A stretch of 64,000 nt of DNA from Blautia schinkii DSM 10518 (GTDB lineage Bacteria > Bacillota > Clostridia > Lachnospirales > Lachnospiraceae). This document shows, in pieces, positions 1 through 9,665 of this stretch. The translations under genes were made by a program, and so were the position numbers. How positions within the stretch are numbered: the first letter of the stretch is position 1; each line of letters starts with the position of its first letter. Location: assembly GCA_000702025.1 (NCBI GenBank), contig JNKJ01000003.1, positions 310,001 through 374,000 of the forward strand. The letters run 5' to 3'. The notes beneath the pieces were generated by a model, which worked only from the letters and a program-made list of their open reading frames with translations, did no database searches and was not told the DNA's origin.

Positions 1-542
1 GTAAGCTCACCCGCCCCGTCCACGGTCGCGGCTTCCATAAGTGAGGACGGTATCTCAGAAAAGAAGGTCCGCAGCAGAATGACAAACCACGGTACGATCA
101 GAAGCGGCAGCAGCATTGCCCACATTGTATTTTTTAAATGCAGGTATTTTGTCATCCAGATGTAGGTAGGAACAAGTCCGCCGTTAAGTACCATAGGCAC
201 GATCAGAAACACGGTAAGCTGCTTCCGGTAAGCATAATCTCTTCTGGAAAGTACATAGGCAATCATGGAATTCAGCAACAGACCAAAAATAAGTCCCATA
301 ACCGTCACGATAATCGTCACACCATATGACCGGAAAATAGCTGCCGAGTCTTTAAATACATATTTATAGGCATCCAGTGTAAAGCCCTTGGGAAGAATCC
401 CGTATCCTTCCTTAGCAATCTGCAGATCACTTGAAAATGATATGGAGATTACGGTTATGATCGGAACCACACATATCAGACAAATGCAGACCAGGAATAT
501 GTAAAGCACCAGCTTTGGCCCAAATGACATCTCTTTCTTCAT
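1..542 (-). CDS. ABC sugar transporter permease, LplC/YtcP type (partial)
   Basis: The gene starts with ATG at 542 and runs off the left edge, so only about the first 180 codons are visible. The N-terminus (MKKEMSFGPKLVLYIF) leads into a first membrane helix with the CxxPxIxxIxxSFS pattern of CUT1 inner-membrane permeases, followed by FTLDAYKYVF and the VTIIVT second helix, as in the intact LplC at 6624-7514. It begins 11 bases after the stop of the LplB permease at 554, so the two should form a heterodimeric channel. The C-terminal EAA loop lies partly or wholly outside the window. Its solute-binding protein, if separate from the one at 4999-6546, would be to the left. Confidence 0.9.
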   Translation of the reverse strand, partial: MKKEMSFGPKLVLYIFLVCICLICVVPIITVISISFSSDLQIAKEGYGILPKGFTLDAYKYVFKDSAAIFRSYGVTIIVTVMGLIFGLLLNSMIAYVLSRRDYAYRKQLTVFLIVPMVLNGGLVPTYIWMTKYLHLKNTMWAMLLPLLIVPWFVILLRTFFSEIPSSLMEAATVDGAGEL

Positions 543-553
543 AGCTATCCCCC

Positions 554-1474
554 CTAAAATAATGCACTGTCTCTGTCAATTTTGCGCACAATGAGATTGG
601 ACCCCATAATCAGGATGAATCCAACGACTGCCTGGAAGCATCCCACAGCAGAGCCAATCCCGATATCCCCGGTGACACGAAGCGCCCTGTAAATATAGGT
701 ATCCAGAACGTCCGTGGTTGCATAAAGAGCGCCCTGATCCCTTGTCAGATTGTAGAACAGGCCGAAATCCGAATACATGATCCGTCCAATCTGAAGGATG
801 GTCATTACAATAAGCAGGCTCTTGATCATCGGTAATGTGATTCTCCACACCATCTGCCAGCGGCTCGCACCGTCCAGCGCCGCTGCTTCATAATAGGTAT
901 CGTCAATCCCTATGATTCCCGCATAATAAATGACACTGTAATACCCGGCATTCTTCCATACAAACATAAACGTCAGTATAAACGGCCAGTATTGCGAATT
1001 CGCATACCAGGAGACACTGTGCAGCCCGAAAAATGCAAGAATCTGATTCAGGATGCCATAATCATGATGAAGATACGCATACAGCAGATACCCGACTACG
1101 ACCCATGACATAAAGTAAGGAAAAAACATGATCGTCTGTACAATCTTGATCATATTCCGGCTGCGCACCTCATTCATGATCAGTGCAACCATTACCGATA
1201 CCAGCAGTGTCATGGCAATAAACAGGAAATTTAATCCAATCGTATTACGCAATACCACCCAGGCATCATTAGATTTAAAGAAGAATTCAAAATTTTTAAA
1301 TCCGATCCAATCACTTCCAAGAAACCCTTTATCATAACGAAAATCCTTAAACGCAATAACAAGTCCGACAATGGGCACATAAGAAAATAGAAAAAGAAGT
1401 AATGCTGCCGGAAATGCCATTGCTGTCAGAGTTCTGTTTTTCTTTCTTCCGGTCCTGCTTATCCGTTTGTTCAT
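554..1474 (-). CDS. ABC sugar transporter permease, LplB type (second pair)
   Basis: A 306-residue polytopic membrane protein. The first helix is at about 18-40, followed by the family signature VAFKDF/NFEFFF region, and the cytoplasmic EAA loop that docks the ATPase starts at residue 196 (EAAALDGASRWQMVWRITLP). It closes with the DSALF C-terminus typical of LplB-like permeases. Family knowledge: these import oligosaccharides with an LplC partner, an external binding protein and a shared MsmX-type ATPase encoded elsewhere. It lies 146 bases downstream of the URO-D gene; that gap has a weak promoter-like pair (TTGAAA, 16 bases, TAAAAA on the minus strand), so this pair may have its own start. 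RBS AGGAGG precedes ATG at 1474. Confidence 0.95.
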   Translation of the reverse strand: MNKRISRTGRKKNRTLTAMAFPAALLLFLFSYVPIVGLVIAFKDFRYDKGFLGSDWIGFKNFEFFFKSNDAWVVLRNTIGLNFLFIAMTLLVSVMVALIMNEVRSRNMIKIVQTIMFFPYFMSWVVVGYLLYAYLHHDYGILNQILAFFGLHSVSWYANSQYWPFILTFMFVWKNAGYYSVIYYAGIIGIDDTYYEAAALDGASRWQMVWRITLPMIKSLLIVMTILQIGRIMYSDFGLFYNLTRDQGALYATTDVLDTYIYRALRVTGDIGIGSAVGCFQAVVGFILIMGSNLIVRKIDRDSALF

Positions 1475-1620
1475 TGTGGCGTCCCTCCTCCTTTTTTGCA
1501 GAATCTTTTTTGTCCTCTGTATTTGACTCTATTTTTAGCACACATATCCGTTTTTTCAACTTCAAAATCTAATGATTTCTATGTTTTCTAACAAAAGAGG
1601 ACTCTGAATTCTGCCTGACA

Positions 1621-2628
1621 CTACCATTCGGCCCAGTTTTTAAATACTTCATACACATTTTGGGGTGCTGCACCGGGGCCGAACTCACATTGGGCAATAC
1701 AGCCGCCTTGTTTCCACAGAGTTTCCCGGACCTTAGAAACCGCAGCCTGGATGTCCCCGGCCGTTCCCTCCACAAGGAGGTGCTGCCGGTCCATCTCGCC
1801 CCAGAAGGTAATTTTCCCTGCCAGAGGCGCCAGCTTATCAATCCCTATACAAAATATCTGGGAGTTCACAGCATCCACTCCTATCTCAGCGAAATCAGGA
1901 AGAATATCCAGAATATAGCCGTCGGAGTGCATGAATACCTTCTTATTATATTTTTTCCCTATTTCCGCATAATCCTTATACATAGGCTTGAAAATCTGAC
2001 GCCACAGCGACGGGTTGATCAGCAGGCTGCTCTGGCTGCCCCAGTCATCCATAAAAGTAATGGCATCTACCTCTGTCTTAGCCCATTCCTCAAGAAGCTC
2101 GCAATAAAAGGCGTGCATGTCCTTCATAAATGTCCCCATAAGCTCGGGAATATCCGTCAGATCCATGTATAAGTTCTCTGTTTTTCTGATAAACTGAAGC
2201 TGTTCAAAGGGCCGCGGACAGCAGCCGCTTGTTACAAATCTGTCTGTACTTCTGCAAAAAGCATTGACCTCATCTCTGTCAAAGCTCAGCCATTCCCGCG
2301 GGATATGTATCTTATCCACATCCTCCCATTCCTCATCCTCCACGAGAGGCGTCAGGACCTCCCCGATGATTCCTTCGTGAATGTTAGTCACCTTACATCC
2401 CCATGCATCACGGCTGACGCCATGCCTGTAAGGGTCCCCCTCTTCAATTGTTTTTTCTCTCAAAACTGCAGGAGCACCAATGATATCATCGGGAAATTCT
2501 CTGTGAATCCTGTCTATCATATCCGGGTACTTCCACTCACTGTAGGGAAGCGTCCACATCTGCCTTGGTACTCTGTGCGTTTTATTTTCAAATTCCAGTG
2601 TGGCATATACAAGTTCTCTGGGTGTCAT
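1621..2628 (-). CDS. URO-D superfamily protein (possible methyltransferase)
   Basis: 335 residues, close to the length of uroporphyrinogen decarboxylase-fold proteins. The N-terminus (MTPRELVYATLEFENKTHRVP) and the TFMDDWGSQ motif at 191-199 are typical of the URO-D/MtaA branch found beside sugar transporters rather than heme genes. Methylcobamide:CoM methyltransferases bind zinc through a His-x-Cys plus a later Cys; here the equivalent places appear to be H234-S-D236 and C314, so the first Cys is replaced by Asp. No heme genes are nearby. It starts 15 bases after the toroid-like gene, so it is co-transcribed with glycan uptake. Substrate unknown; demethylation or deglycosylation of a methylated sugar is only a guess. 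Confidence 0.8.
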   Translation of the reverse strand: MTPRELVYATLEFENKTHRVPRQMWTLPYSEWKYPDMIDRIHREFPDDIIGAPAVLREKTIEEGDPYRHGVSRDAWGCKVTNIHEGIIGEVLTPLVEDEEWEDVDKIHIPREWLSFDRDEVNAFCRSTDRFVTSGCCPRPFEQLQFIRKTENLYMDLTDIPELMGTFMKDMHAFYCELLEEWAKTEVDAITFMDDWGSQSSLLINPSLWRQIFKPMYKDYAEIGKKYNKKVFMHSDGYILDILPDFAEIGVDAVNSQIFCIGIDKLAPLAGKITFWGEMDRQHLLVEGTAGDIQAAVSKVRETLWKQGGCIAQCEFGPGAAPQNVYEVFKNWAEW

Positions 2629-2643
2629 ATCCTCTGTCTCCTC

Positions 2644-4899
2644 TTATTTTAAATGAATCGTTTTTTGTTCTCCTGCTTTGATTTCTACAAGTTCCATCTC
2701 ACTGAAATACAAATGCCCCAGTCTTTTCTTTCGATTACCGTCCGCGAGAACTGTAACTCTGGCATCATAGCAGGAGGGGTTGGTTATTTTCAGTACGATT
2801 CCATTCTTCCCTGTTTCCTCAGGTTCTGCGTTCTCAGGCACCGTTCCCTCAACCTCTGCATTTACAGCCTGCGCTTCTACATGGTCGGAACACCATACCA
2901 GCCTCTTCTCCATATCCACATAAATCCCCGGAACCTCTGTATAAGTAAGAAGCATGGTAACCTCCGGCCAGTTTGAGCCGTAAAGAAACTCTCCCACTGT
3001 CTCCTTGCCTTCCCAGTCACAGGTCTGCACACGCTCGTTAAAATATCCCGGGGGCAGGTTTTTACCGGCCAGCGTATAGACCGGGCGGTTTTCCAATGAC
3101 ACAAACTGCGGCAATGCATGGCTGATCCTGCTCATCCAGGTGAGATATCTCGTATTCCCAGTGAATCGATACAGTTTCAGCATGGAATTCCCGGAGAGGG
3201 TACAGATTCCGGGCGCAGAATGCTTATTCTGGGCATTTGCAAACACAGTTCCTCTGGTATGTACATTCAGACGTGCCGCCGTACTGTTCTCCGGGAAATG
3301 GAAATCATAGCTCATCACCCAGGTAACCGCCAGTTCAAACGCTTCTTCAGCAGCAGTAAGCCATCTGTGCTGTTGTGTTGTCTCATAAAGCTGTACACAG
3401 GATTCCAGAAATGCAAACGCCGATTCACTGTCAGGGGCCTGGCAGATTTCTCCGGGACCTCCGTTCAGTAATCCCTTCTGCAGAAATTTCTGGTCATAAA
3501 TTTCCCCAAGTGCTTCTGCTGTGTCCAGATAAGCCGCATCTTTGAAATACTCATAAGCAAGAGCCAGCGCAGCCGGAGCAATGGCCGCACATGCGGTGCC
3601 GCCCTGTAACAGCTCGTCCTTATCCGTATCCACAAACTGTCCAAGCTCGCCGTTCTTTCGGAAGAATCTCACAAAGGCTTCTGCCTGAAGCCTGATACTG
3701 TCTTCCAGCCCGGAAATCATCTTGTTTTGTTTTTTCAATTCCATTGCCTGCTTCAGGAGAAAAAACAAAAGATCTGCATTCTTTCTCGTAAGAGCGATAT
3801 TGCTTCCATTATCCTGAAAGTTATCTCCATACCTTTTTCCTTTTGCGTACATGGGCACATACCAGCCATTCTTCTGCTGCAGATAATCCACAATAAATTT
3901 CAGTGTACTCAAGGATTGTTCCAGGGCAAGTCCATGGTCCTCTCTGATAAAAGAACAGGTATTCATTCCTCCGCCCACCCATCCGGCCTGCCAGTAAGAC
4001 GGCGGCGCTTCATTCTCCGTGCCAACACGGTAATACCCCTCTTTTTCGTAGTTATAGGTCTGATATTTCTCCTTTACCGCATCATAAGCAGCAGAAAATG
4101 GAATACAGCAAAAGGCACGGCCCTGTTCCAGTACATCTCGAAGTTCATTGCATTTTTTGAGATAACCGGGGATTGTCTGCGCTTGTATTTGATATTTATA
4201 AATCTCCACACAAAGCCTTTCCCCTTTCTTTAATAGGATTCCTTCATCATCCGAAGGGAAATCACAGGTGGGGTAAAAGCCGGAGCCGTCAGGCAGCTCT
4301 CCGAAAAAGTATTTTTTTCCCTCTCTCACTGCAGGAACGGAAACAATAAAAGCCACTGTTTTCTCATTTTCTTTTACGGTAAAGCCTGTATATTCCCCCT
4401 TTACCCGGTGTGCGGCAAGAATAAACTCCCCGTTTTTTTTCTCCTGGTCAAAATATCCCATAGCCGGGGTGGTCATATCACCGGAGCGAAACTGAATCTG
4501 TGACTCCTTTTTACTTCTGTCCAGATGAGGGATATCTGTGATCACACTGTCCCATTTCCCATCTGTCATACCTGCGTGATAGGGAGGATATGAAAGTTTC
4601 CTGCTGTGCATTCGGTTGCCGTCGTATACTGCGCCGGGCATAAACACATATTCTGTTCTTTTCCACTCATCTTTAATATATTCAAGTGCAAGAGATACAG
4701 GTTCGTTAAATGCCTCCATCATCTCCGCCTCCAGAACCAGTCTCTGTGCGGCCTCCCGCCCCTCTGTGCGGCAGCGGATCCTTACAGGGAATTTACAGAG
4801 ATTTTTAATCTGCTCCCCCTCTCCCGGCTCTGCCCTCCAGCCTTCCTCCTTAACCGGAATGCTTCCCTTATACTGTTTGAAAATCACTCGATAGCTCAT
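2644..4899 (-). CDS. Large alpha/alpha-toroid-like protein, possible glycoside hydrolase
   Basis: 751 residues, no signal peptide, so likely cytosolic. The first ~270 residues look beta-rich; residues ~300-650 read as repeated amphipathic helix pairs with aromatic and acidic clusters (GWVGGGMNTC, NGWYVPMY, GGPGEICQAPDSE, YRFTGNTRYLTW), the look of six-hairpin glycosidases; the tail is a small beta domain. The GEICQAPDSE stretch offers candidate catalytic acids. I cannot name the GH family. It sits between the binding protein and the URO-D gene and probably degrades the imported oligosaccharide. A terminator-like hairpin just upstream (4924-4949) should lower its expression relative to the binding protein. 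Confidence 0.7.
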   Translation of the reverse strand: MSYRVIFKQYKGSIPVKEEGWRAEPGEGEQIKNLCKFPVRIRCRTEGREAAQRLVLEAEMMEAFNEPVSLALEYIKDEWKRTEYVFMPGAVYDGNRMHSRKLSYPPYHAGMTDGKWDSVITDIPHLDRSKKESQIQFRSGDMTTPAMGYFDQEKKNGEFILAAHRVKGEYTGFTVKENEKTVAFIVSVPAVREGKKYFFGELPDGSGFYPTCDFPSDDEGILLKKGERLCVEIYKYQIQAQTIPGYLKKCNELRDVLEQGRAFCCIPFSAAYDAVKEKYQTYNYEKEGYYRVGTENEAPPSYWQAGWVGGGMNTCSFIREDHGLALEQSLSTLKFIVDYLQQKNGWYVPMYAKGKRYGDNFQDNGSNIALTRKNADLLFFLLKQAMELKKQNKMISGLEDSIRLQAEAFVRFFRKNGELGQFVDTDKDELLQGGTACAAIAPAALALAYEYFKDAAYLDTAEALGEIYDQKFLQKGLLNGGPGEICQAPDSESAFAFLESCVQLYETTQQHRWLTAAEEAFELAVTWVMSYDFHFPENSTAARLNVHTRGTVFANAQNKHSAPGICTLSGNSMLKLYRFTGNTRYLTWMSRISHALPQFVSLENRPVYTLAGKNLPPGYFNERVQTCDWEGKETVGEFLYGSNWPEVTMLLTYTEVPGIYVDMEKRLVWCSDHVEAQAVNAEVEGTVPENAEPEETGKNGIVLKITNPSCYDARVTVLADGNRKKRLGHLYFSEMELVEIKAGEQKTIHLK

Positions 4900-4923
4900 G
4901 CCAACCTCCCTGGACTTTTAACA

Positions 4924-4949
4924 AAAGAGAGTGCCGAAGCACCCTCTTT
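4924..4949 (-). terminator. Intra-operon attenuating terminator after the binding protein
   Basis: On the minus strand a 9-bp stem (one mismatch) with a UUCG tetraloop, formed by 4926-4934 and 4939-4947, is followed by TTTTGTT. It lies in the 99-base gap between the binding-protein stop and the next gene. Such hairpins commonly keep binding-protein mRNA in excess over the downstream genes. Confidence 0.75.
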
Positions 4950-4998
4950 ATAAAATGAAATTCTGTAACTGCTTCGTACCTTCAAAGGCACGGGATTC

Positions 4999-6546
4999 TT
5001 ATGATTCTGCACTCCATGCATCTAACTGTGCCTGTTTTTCTGCAATAATGTCATTCACACCTGCGCCTTCCAGTCTCTTAATAAATTCCGGTACGGATTT
5101 CTCGGGATCAATGGAACCGCTGCTCAGTGCAGGAACCATTTCTGTGATAACAGAAGAGCAGTTTGCAATCTGTGTCTTTACAGGTGACGGGTCGAATACA
5201 AAGCCTGACAGCGGAGATACATCTGCTTCTTTATCAGCTGCGAATACAATGCTCTGAGATTCCTTCTGTTTTTCGCCGCTTTCATTGTTATCGTAACGTG
5301 CCCGTGTGAATTCCGGGCTGTAGGACTGTCCAAGCTGCCACTCGTTGAAGTTGAAATTGTATTTTCCGTCAACAAGAGTGGAGGTTCCGTCCTCACCGTA
5401 AACATAATCGGTTCCTTCTTCGCCCTGAGTGATCAGCATATACAGCTCGTCGTCTGTATTCAGAAGTTCGATCAATTCTACAGCTTTTTCAATGTTCGGG
5501 GACTGGGAGCTTACTGCAACTGCCGCATTCGCGCCTGCTCCGGCTTTGATCACAGTTCTTGTATTTGATACGGCTACAGCAGGTGCAATGTCGGCTGTAC
5601 ACATGCTCATCTTTTCTGCGTCTGCATTTCCTTCGAAATCTATAGAATCCGGCCATCCGGTTGTCTGCTCTGCAATAAATTTGGCAGCCTTTCTGTCAGG
5701 TGAGGTATCCTTTACGGTTGCTCCGTCTTTTCTTACATAACCTTTGTCATACCAATCGCGCATAATCTTACAGAATTCCATGAACTCCTCTGTATCAAAC
5801 TGGTTGATCACTGTACCTGGGTCGTCATACCGAATCCAGCCGGGTGTGGCAACGTCTCCCACTTCCTCCATATCCCAGTGAAGCGGGGAGTTTGCAAAGA
5901 GACTATAGTTTGCAGAGGTTTCCCATCCGATCATTTCCGGATGTGCTTCCAGAGCCTTGCCGATAAAGTCTCCCGTTGCATTTAAAATTTCCAGTGTTGG
6001 TTTCCCTTTTAAGGAAGCCCAGTCAAAGCCTGTTTCATCAGCCAGATCCTTACGGAACTTAAATCCACTTCTTGAAGCAGCGCCCCATTGCTGATAATTT
6101 ACGGAAGCATAGATTTTATCGTCAACCGTAACCCCATCCCAAAGTCCTTCCGGTACTCTGGAGTAAGTTTCCGGCGCCAGTTTGGGAAGAAGCTCTGTAA
6201 GGTCTGCATAAGCACCCTTTTGTGCGTTCTCATAGAAATTAAGTCCGCCCCAGCTTGCCGTAAAGCACAGGTCCCATGCATCCCCTGAATTGATCATCAG
6301 GTTCATTTTTTCGGCATAGCTGGAACCATCCACCATGATCAGGTTCAGATGCGCACCGATTTTTTCTTCGATAATCTCGTTTGCCTTTTCCATAATACGT
6401 TCCTGGTCATTTACCGGACTGTTCATCATATAGAAGCTCAGTTCAACCGGCTTGTCCTCCGCCTTCACTTCAAGACAGGTCCCTCCTGTCATGCCTGCTG
6501 TCAAAACACCTGTCAGCAATAATGCCATAGCTCTTTTTTTGTTCAT
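4999..6546 (-). CDS. Extracellular sugar-binding protein, LipO/family 1 type
   Basis: 515 residues. Residues 1-28 form a signal peptide (basic MNKKR, hydrophobic core, then VKAED). A cysteine at about 24 (GGTC) could be lipidated, but the residues before it are not a classical lipobox, so release by signal peptidase I is equally possible. The mature start KPVELSFYMMNSP and the body (IGAHLNLIMVDG, YADLTELLPKLAP) fit the solute-binding proteins paired with LplB/LplC permeases, including their longer C-terminal region. It is downstream of LplC (77-base gap) with a clear AGGAGG site. It delivers an unknown oligosaccharide to the 6624/7527 permeases. Confidence 0.92.
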   Translation of the reverse strand: MNKKRAMALLLTGVLTAGMTGGTCLEVKAEDKPVELSFYMMNSPVNDQERIMEKANEIIEEKIGAHLNLIMVDGSSYAEKMNLMINSGDAWDLCFTASWGGLNFYENAQKGAYADLTELLPKLAPETYSRVPEGLWDGVTVDDKIYASVNYQQWGAASRSGFKFRKDLADETGFDWASLKGKPTLEILNATGDFIGKALEAHPEMIGWETSANYSLFANSPLHWDMEEVGDVATPGWIRYDDPGTVINQFDTEEFMEFCKIMRDWYDKGYVRKDGATVKDTSPDRKAAKFIAEQTTGWPDSIDFEGNADAEKMSMCTADIAPAVAVSNTRTVIKAGAGANAAVAVSSQSPNIEKAVELIELLNTDDELYMLITQGEEGTDYVYGEDGTSTLVDGKYNFNFNEWQLGQSYSPEFTRARYDNNESGEKQKESQSIVFAADKEADVSPLSGFVFDPSPVKTQIANCSSVITEMVPALSSGSIDPEKSVPEFIKRLEGAGVNDIIAEKQAQLDAWSAES

Positions 6547-6623
6547 GTTTCATCCTCCTTATAGTTTTGCTGCTTTTTGTTTTTGTTGCTCTTTATTTTC
6601 ACCGCTGTGCGGTAAAATTCGTT

Positions 6624-7514
6624 TCACTCTTTCACTGCGCCAATGGTAAGACCTTTGGCAAAATATTTCTGAAGGAAGGGATAGAGAAAAATAATCGGCC
6701 CAATGGCAAGCACGCAGGTTGCCATTCTTGCCCCTTCGCTTGGCAGTGTGAGAATTGCCTGCTCCATAGAATGAGAAGCCCCGGCATTTGCCTGCAGGTA
6801 CCCGATATTGTTCATCAGTGACTGCAAAAGATACTGCAAAGTATGAAGCTTCGGCGTCTCAATGTAAAGAGAGCATGTCATCCAGTCATTCCAGTATGCG
6901 ATTGCCACGAAAAGTCCGATACTCGCAAGTGACGGTGTGGACAGCGGCAGCACAATGGAAAAAAAGGTTCTGAACTCTCCGGATCCGTCAATTCTAGCAG
7001 ACTCAATCAAGGACTGAGGAATGTTTCTGAAGAAATTCTTCATAATTAATACATTGGTGGCAGATACAAGCTGTACCAAAATCAATACCCAGATGGTATT
7101 TTTCAGATGCAGATAACGTGTCATCAGCATATAGTATGGTACCAGACCACCGCTGAATAGTACCGGAATGTAAACAAACAGAGAAATTTTATTTCTTGCT
7201 GTTACCTCTTCTCTTGTAAGAGCATATGCCAGCATGGACATAAACAGTAAATGCAGGAAGGTACCTGCCGCTGTCACGAAAATAGTCACTGCATAAGCAC
7301 GGATGACGGAAGTCGCTCCGGTAAATACATATTTATATGCATCCAGGCTGAACACTTTGGGAATAAAATGGTATCCGCTCATCATCAAAGAATTTTCATC
7401 CGTAAAGGATACCCCGATCACCAATATCAGAGGAAGAATGCAGATCAGTGACGCTGCGATAAAAATAATATGTACAATACTTTTTGACAAAATATGATTT
7501 TTCTTTTTAGTCAT
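6624..7514 (-). CDS. ABC sugar transporter permease, LplC/YtcP type
   Basis: 296 residues with about six membrane helices. The N-terminal helix (IVHIIFIAASLICILPLILVIGVSFT) and the EAA-like loop at 171 (ESARIDGSGEFRTFFSIVLP) identify the CUT1 second permease. It begins 12 bases after its LplB partner and has a good Shine-Dalgarno (AGGAATG). Together with 7527-8441 and the binding protein 4999-6546 it forms a complete importer lacking only the ATPase, normally supplied by an unlinked MsmX-like protein. Confidence 0.95.
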   Translation of the reverse strand: MTKKKNHILSKSIVHIIFIAASLICILPLILVIGVSFTDENSLMMSGYHFIPKVFSLDAYKYVFTGATSVIRAYAVTIFVTAAGTFLHLLFMSMLAYALTREEVTARNKISLFVYIPVLFSGGLVPYYMLMTRYLHLKNTIWVLILVQLVSATNVLIMKNFFRNIPQSLIESARIDGSGEFRTFFSIVLPLSTPSLASIGLFVAIAYWNDWMTCSLYIETPKLHTLQYLLQSLMNNIGYLQANAGASHSMEQAILTLPSEGARMATCVLAIGPIIFLYPFLQKYFAKGLTIGAVKE

Positions 7515-7526
7515 CTGTCATTCCTC

Positions 7527-8441
7527 CTAGAATAATGCGCTGTCCGGATCGACCTTCTTGATAACCGTATTGGATATCAATACCAGAACAAATCCCACAA
7601 TGGACTGATATAACCCTACTGCCGCAGACATTCCATAGTCACCAATGGTTCTCAGGGAACGGAATACATACGTATCGATCACATCTGTCGCAGCATACAG
7701 AGCCCCTGAATCGTTAGGCAGGGTGTAGAAGCCATTCCAGTCTCCCAGACCGCCGTTAAACAGTTTGCCTACCCACAGAAGTGAGAGGACGATTACGGTA
7801 GGGCGGATGAGCGGCAGCGTGATATGACGGATCTGCTGCCATTTCGTGGCACCGTCGAGCTGCGCCGCTTCATAATAATCTGTGTTGATTCCCGCAATGG
7901 CCGCTACATACAGCACAGAATAGTAACCGATATTTTTCCATACATAGGCAAGCGGCATGATAAACCGCCAATATCCGGGTTCACTGTACCAGTAAATCTC
8001 CTGTCCCATAACATTGTTTACAATACCACGGTCAACACTTAAGAAACTGAACAAAATATACTGGATTACGACCCAGGACAGGAATGTGGGAATCAGGATC
8101 GCTCCTTTATAAAATCCGGAAAGATACTTGTTTTTCACTTCGTTTAATAAAATGGCAAGGGCAACTGCGCCTGCCGTAATCAGCACCGCCTCCAAAAAGT
8201 TATAGAAAAGTGTGTTAAAGGTTACGGTTTTTGCCGACTCTGATTTAAAGAAGAACTCAAAGTTCTTATACCAGGGATCCATAAACTCGCTTCCGAGGAT
8301 TCCCTGTATCGGATTATAATCCTTAAATGCCACCAGCAATCCCGGAAGCGGCAGATAGCACAGAAGTCCGATCAGGAACAGTCCCGGCGCCATCATAAGA
8401 TAAAATGGAACCTGTCTTTTCAGCTTTTTTTTCCGTTTCAT
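7527..8441 (-). CDS. ABC sugar transporter permease, LplB type (first pair)
   Basis: 304 residues, six predicted helices, family landmarks VAFKDY (38-43) and FEFFFKSE, EAA loop from residue 191 (EAAQLDGATKWQQIRHITLP) and the terminal DPDSALF. It starts 9 bases after the oxidoreductase stop and is followed closely by LplC. It is clearly a paralogue of 554-1474 (same EAA layout and C-terminus), so the locus encodes two permease pairs, probably for related oligosaccharides. Confidence 0.95.
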   Translation of the reverse strand: MKRKKKLKRQVPFYLMMAPGLFLIGLLCYLPLPGLLVAFKDYNPIQGILGSEFMDPWYKNFEFFFKSESAKTVTFNTLFYNFLEAVLITAGAVALAILLNEVKNKYLSGFYKGAILIPTFLSWVVIQYILFSFLSVDRGIVNNVMGQEIYWYSEPGYWRFIMPLAYVWKNIGYYSVLYVAAIAGINTDYYEAAQLDGATKWQQIRHITLPLIRPTVIVLSLLWVGKLFNGGLGDWNGFYTLPNDSGALYAATDVIDTYVFRSLRTIGDYGMSAAVGLYQSIVGFVLVLISNTVIKKVDPDSALF

Positions 8442-8450
8442 TTCCGCCTC

Positions 8451-9665
8451 CTATACATGTCTGAATACATTCTGCTCTGAAGCCTCTTTTGCAGCCAGGC
8501 AGACAGAAGCACTCTCAATCCCGGCACGCAGTGGCGCCACGGATTCCTCAGCTTCTTTATTGATCAGAGCTGCAAAATTCTGTACAAGCTGGAAATCACC
8601 GCCTCCATGCCCATTAGCAGAACCATTCATTTTAATCGTAGTTACCTGGTCACTCATGTGATCATAAATCCTGATATCATCCGATACAAAATTGTATTCC
8701 AGAGTTCCCTTATACCCGTACAGCCTTGCGCCACGCCTTGCTGCCCCTTTTCGGGCAAAGAAGTTTTGGGAATAAACCGCGTGCATTCCTGATTCATAGC
8801 GGATCAGCATACTTCCGCTGTCTTCGTTCCCTGTGTCCTTTGCAAAACAGCAGTAATCACTTCTGGGCGTATCATTTCTCGTCTTTTCAATATGATAGGT
8901 ACTTTCCATACACGTAAGGGTTTTATCACACTGACTGCAGCGCAGCTTTTCCGGCATATCTCCTTTGAAAATCTGTTTTGACTTCATTGCACAGACTTCC
9001 ACCGGCTTTTCTCCCACCAGATAATTGATCACATCCACATCATGGGTTGCCTTCTGCAGAAACAGGCCATGAGCCACGGATTCATCCCGATACCAGTCAT
9101 GAAAATATACGAAGCCGTAACCCACGTCATTGAATGCCTGAACATGCTCTACCTTTCCGATGATGTCCGCATCCAGAAGCTTCTTTACCTCACGAATGAG
9201 CTTCGTCACCCGCAAGGGGAATGAAACAACAACCGGCGCATGAGACCTGCTCTCGCATGCTTTCAAAATCTCCAAATCCTCTCTGCTGATTCCCACCGGT
9301 TTTTCCAAAAACAACGGAAGATTTCTCTCCATTACCATTTTTGCAAAATATGTATGGGTATTACAGTTTGTTCCTATAAGGATACCGTCAAGCTTTTCCT
9401 GATCCAACATTTCTTCTGCATCTTTATAGAAATTAATGTTTTCCGGATTCATAGGATGCTTTCTCCACAGGCCGTCAATCTTATCAATTTCCAGCTCATG
9501 CAAAATCTCCTTAGAGCCGTTCTTTAACATCAGCTCTTTCACTCTCGCCGGATTCAAATCTGCAACGGCTACAACCTCCGCCTGTACAGGCAGTTCATAA
9601 AACTCATCCATCAGCATATCCACGCGGACACCGTAGCCTATGACCCCCAAACGAATCATTTTCAT
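8451..9665 (-). CDS. Gfo/Idh/MocA family oxidoreductase
   Basis: 404 residues, cytosolic. The Rossmann NAD(P) site is at residues 5-15 (RLGVIGYGVR, a GxGxR-like form), and the family EKP motif is at 121-123 (LEKPVGIS). The middle region has an uncommon cysteine cluster (CSQCDKTLTC ... DYCCF, about 242-273) that could bind a metal; most family members lack it. It is the first gene of the transporter operon and is divergent from the AraC regulator. Likely oxidises or epimerises a sugar released from the imported glycan; substrate unknown. Confidence 0.88.
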   Translation of the reverse strand: MKMIRLGVIGYGVRVDMLMDEFYELPVQAEVVAVADLNPARVKELMLKNGSKEILHELEIDKIDGLWRKHPMNPENINFYKDAEEMLDQEKLDGILIGTNCNTHTYFAKMVMERNLPLFLEKPVGISREDLEILKACESRSHAPVVVSFPLRVTKLIREVKKLLDADIIGKVEHVQAFNDVGYGFVYFHDWYRDESVAHGLFLQKATHDVDVINYLVGEKPVEVCAMKSKQIFKGDMPEKLRCSQCDKTLTCMESTYHIEKTRNDTPRSDYCCFAKDTGNEDSGSMLIRYESGMHAVYSQNFFARKGAARRGARLYGYKGTLEYNFVSDDIRIYDHMSDQVTTIKMNGSANGHGGGDFQLVQNFAALINKEAEESVAPLRAGIESASVCLAAKEASEQNVFRHV

